Part shown: positions 62,192 to 64,000 of the stretch, piece by piece
Layout: each line of letters starts with the position of its first letter
Numbering within the stretch: position 1 is the first letter of the stretch
DNA from: Chryseobacterium soldanellicola
GTDB taxonomy: Bacteria; Bacteroidota; Bacteroidia; Flavobacteriales; Weeksellaceae
Assembly: GCF_900100115.1 (NCBI RefSeq)
Contig: NZ_FNKL01000003.1
Span: forward strand, 124,001 to 188,000
Direction: 5' to 3'
Length of the DNA: 64,000 bases
The notes under the pieces: generated by a model
What the model was told of the DNA's origin: nothing
The model's input: the letters and a program-made list of their open reading frames with translations, nothing else
Database searches by the model: none
Program-made: the position numbers and the translations under genes

Positions 62192-62803
62192 ATGTATAAA
62201 GTTTTTGTGAACGAAAAAAAATTATTACTGTCTAAGCAGTCTGAAAACCTTGAAAAAACACTCGGGTACGAAGACGTTACGACTTTAGAGATCGCTTTAG
62301 ATCTTCTTGAGAATACATCTGTAAAAGAATTGAATGTATTTGGAGAGAATATTGATGAGATTTGGAAGGAATTTCAAAGCCTTTTCAGAATCATTGAAGC
62401 TGCTGGCGGCCTTGTCAACAATCCTGAAGGTGATATTCTTTTCATTAAAAGGCTGGGAAAATGGGATCTTCCGAAAGGAAAAATGGAGAAAGGCGAATCG
62501 CGGGAAGAGTCTGCTGTAAGGGAAATTGAGGAGGAAACCGGTTTAAAAGACGTAGAACTCGTACAGTTTATCAATACAACTTATCATATTTATGTAGAAA
62601 GAAACGGTGAAAAAATCCTGAAATGCACGCATTGGTTTGAAATGAACTTCAATGGTGAAGACACTTCAAAGCCCCAAATCGAGGAAGGGATCACCGAAGT
62701 TGCCTGGAAAAATACCTCTCAAATCGAAAAAGAGGTTTTCCCAAGTACGTTTAAAAATATCAAGTTAATTGTAAAAGAATTCTGGGATATGAAGACTAAA
62801 TAA
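62192..62803 (+). CDS. NUDIX hydrolase
   Basis: The 203-residue protein has a Nudix box (residues about 91-113) with GKMEKGESREES and REIEEETGL as its core, including the E-x-x-E-E metal residues. The N-terminal about 80 residues form a separate small domain (MYKVFVNEKKLLLSKQSE). It cleaves a nucleoside diphosphate linked to a moiety X; the substrate is unknown. Its 3' end overlaps the murF stop by 8 bp on the opposite strand. Confidence 0.9.
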   Translation: MYKVFVNEKKLLLSKQSENLEKTLGYEDVTTLEIALDLLENTSVKELNVFGENIDEIWKEFQSLFRIIEAAGGLVNNPEGDILFIKRLGKWDLPKGKMEKGESREESAVREIEEETGLKDVELVQFINTTYHIYVERNGEKILKCTHWFEMNFNGEDTSKPQIEEGITEVAWKNTSQIEKEVFPSTFKNIKLIVKEFWDMKTK

Positions 62804-64000
62804 AGTCTATCGCTTTTTCTAAAGCAATTCCTCTTGAGCCTTTTAACAAAATATTTGCAGAATTAATCTTATTCAATTTTAAATATTCGATTAATTCTAT
62901 TGTGTTTTCAAAGGAATTTTTAGAAAAATTTACATCTTTAAAATGTATCCCAACCGTGATAATTTCATCAAAACCTAAATCCTGAGCCAGATTTAGTATA
63001 TTTTGATGCTCTTTTTGGCTCTCTTCACCTAATTCCAACATATCCCCGATAATGATCGTTTTGCTTCCTTCAAAGGTGATAAAATTATGTAAAGAAGCCG
63101 TCATAGAACTCGGATTAGCATTGTAAGTATCTAAGACCAACGTTTTATTTTCTTTTTTTACGATCTGAGAGCGCATATTTGTCGGCGTGTAATTCTCAAT
63201 AGCTTTTTTGATCTTTTCAAAATCGATCTCAAAATGAAGTCCTAAGCTTGCCGCCGCACAAAGATTCGTGAAATTATATTCTCCGGTAAGCTTTGAAACC
63301 GCTTTATAAGTCTGATAAGATAATCCAACGAAATGTTCCTCTGAAAAAGCTTCAAAATTATAGTCTGAATTTTCTTTTCCAAAAGTGATTTTTGGTGAAT
63401 AATTTTCATTTTTTTCTAATTGAATAGGATCATTTTCATTAACTAAGATAGTTTTATGATTATTTTTCAAATAGTCATATAGCTCGGATTTACCTTTTAT
63501 TACGCCTTCAAAACCACCGAAACCTTCTAAATGCGCTTTCCCGAAATTGGTAATATATCCAAAATCAGGTTGTGCTATGGTACATAAAAACTCAATTTCT
63601 TTTTGATGGTTGGCACCCATTTCGATCACCGCCATTTCATGTTCCGGCTTGATGGAAAGGATGGTCAAAGGAACTCCTATATGATTATTTAAATTTCCGG
63701 AAGTATATTGAACATTGAATTTTTCTGAAAGAACGGCATGAATTATTTCTTTCGTAGTTGTTTTCCCATTACTTCCTGTAAGACCAATAAATGGGATCTG
63801 CAATTGCTTTCTGTGGTGCAGTGCCAATTGCTGTAAAAACTCTAGTGTTGAAGGGACATAGAAAATATTTTTATCCTGATTCTCAAAATTTTTCTGCTCA
63901 ACGATTGCAGCTAAAGCTCCTTCATTAATCGCTTTTTCTGCTAACGTTGCGGCATTGAAATTTTCTCCTGAAAAAGCAAAGAAAATATCATTTTTCCCGA
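62796..64000 (-). CDS. murF: UDP-N-acetylmuramoyl-tripeptide-D-Ala-D-Ala ligase, 5' end beyond window
   Basis: The reading frame continues upstream of 63827 to the window edge without a stop, with DIFFAFSGENFNAATLAEKA, so the initiator codon lies outside. The visible part has the ATP P-loop GLTGSNGKTTTKE, the segment NLNNHIGVPLTILSI, the ADMG-like block VIEMGANHQKEIEF, and the C-terminal domain (LVLDTYNANPSSMTASLHNF, then LKGSRGIALEKAI). MurF adds D-Ala-D-Ala to UDP-MurNAc-tripeptide in peptidoglycan synthesis. It is convergent with the NUDIX gene (8-bp overlap). Confidence 0.95.
   Translation of the reverse strand, partial: GKNDIFFAFSGENFNAATLAEKAINEGALAAIVEQKNFENQDKNIFYVPSTLEFLQQLALHHRKQLQIPFIGLTGSNGKTTTKEIIHAVLSEKFNVQYTSGNLNNHIGVPLTILSIKPEHEMAVIEMGANHQKEIEFLCTIAQPDFGYITNFGKAHLEGFGGFEGVIKGKSELYDYLKNNHKTILVNENDPIQLEKNENYSPKITFGKENSDYNFEAFSEEHFVGLSYQTYKAVSKLTGEYNFTNLCAAASLGLHFEIDFEKIKKAIENYTPTNMRSQIVKKENKTLVLDTYNANPSSMTASLHNFITFEGSKTIIIGDMLELGEESQKEHQNILNLAQDLGFDEIITVGIHFKDVNFSKNSFENTIELIEYLKLNKINSANILLKGSRGIALEKAIDFI

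Overview
The window looks like chromosome from a Chryseobacterium-like member of the Flavobacteriales (Bacteroidota). This rests on the AT-rich composition, the promoter type (TTTG, about 19 bp, TAnnTTTG), outer-membrane beta-barrel receptors of the Bacteroidota kind, families of secreted proteins beginning with VGIGT-type repeats, a eukaryote-type PruA, and the AT-rich intergenic style. No rRNA, tRNA, CRISPR array, prophage or insertion sequence was seen. Most of the window is ordinary chromosome with one defence-like gene and several families of small intergenic repeats.

Layout. 0.1-9.5 kb: an outer-membrane receptor-like barrel, a DHA2-type MFS exporter divergent from an Lrp/AsnC regulator, a second Lrp paralogue (both with the same palindromic operator), a NarL-type two-component pair, and VOC and RidA family proteins. 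9.6-20.4 kb: a Crp-type regulator, a secreted pectate lyase, then the units TauE/SafE-HD-PAP2, a second outer-membrane barrel and an OmpR/histidine kinase pair, then a lipoprotein. The last three units share an identical direct-repeat box, so they look like one regulon. 20.7-24 kb: an aldo/keto reductase-SDR-AraC operon and another Crp-type regulator. 24.3-26.6 kb: a lone Mrr-like nuclease/STAND NTPase gene, probably anti-phage. 27-37.5 kb: mnmE, a candidate small RNA, pepP, a DUF6526 protein, a 55-residue protein with topoisomerase IB, pruA, two tiny lipoproteins separated by 16 perfect copies of an 8-bp repeat, and a secreted thioredoxin.

37.6-43.9 kb: five secreted VGIGT-type proteins in three transcription units. 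The three promoters share an 11-bp-period GTATACCAT direct repeat directly upstream of the -33 element, which suggests a dedicated activator. 44.3-50.3 kb: fabH, a CorA transporter, a patatin-like phospholipase, three uncharacterised genes and DNA-3-methyladenine glycosylase. 50.3-56.2 kb: a TetR-TolC-HlyD-MFS tripartite efflux operon with an operator/promoter that decides the TetR start, and with repeat-laden spacers. 56.5-64 kb: holB, an outer-membrane protein with lptC, anmK, an alpha/beta hydrolase, an SRPBCC protein, a NUDIX hydrolase and murF, whose 5' end runs off the window.

The points most worth following are the two independent direct-repeat regulons (14.3-19.0 kb and 40.1-44.0 kb), the nuclease-STAND gene, the phase-variation-like octamer tract and the candidate small RNA at 28.8-28.9 kb. 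Function calls come from motifs and family resemblance read by eye; no database search was run.
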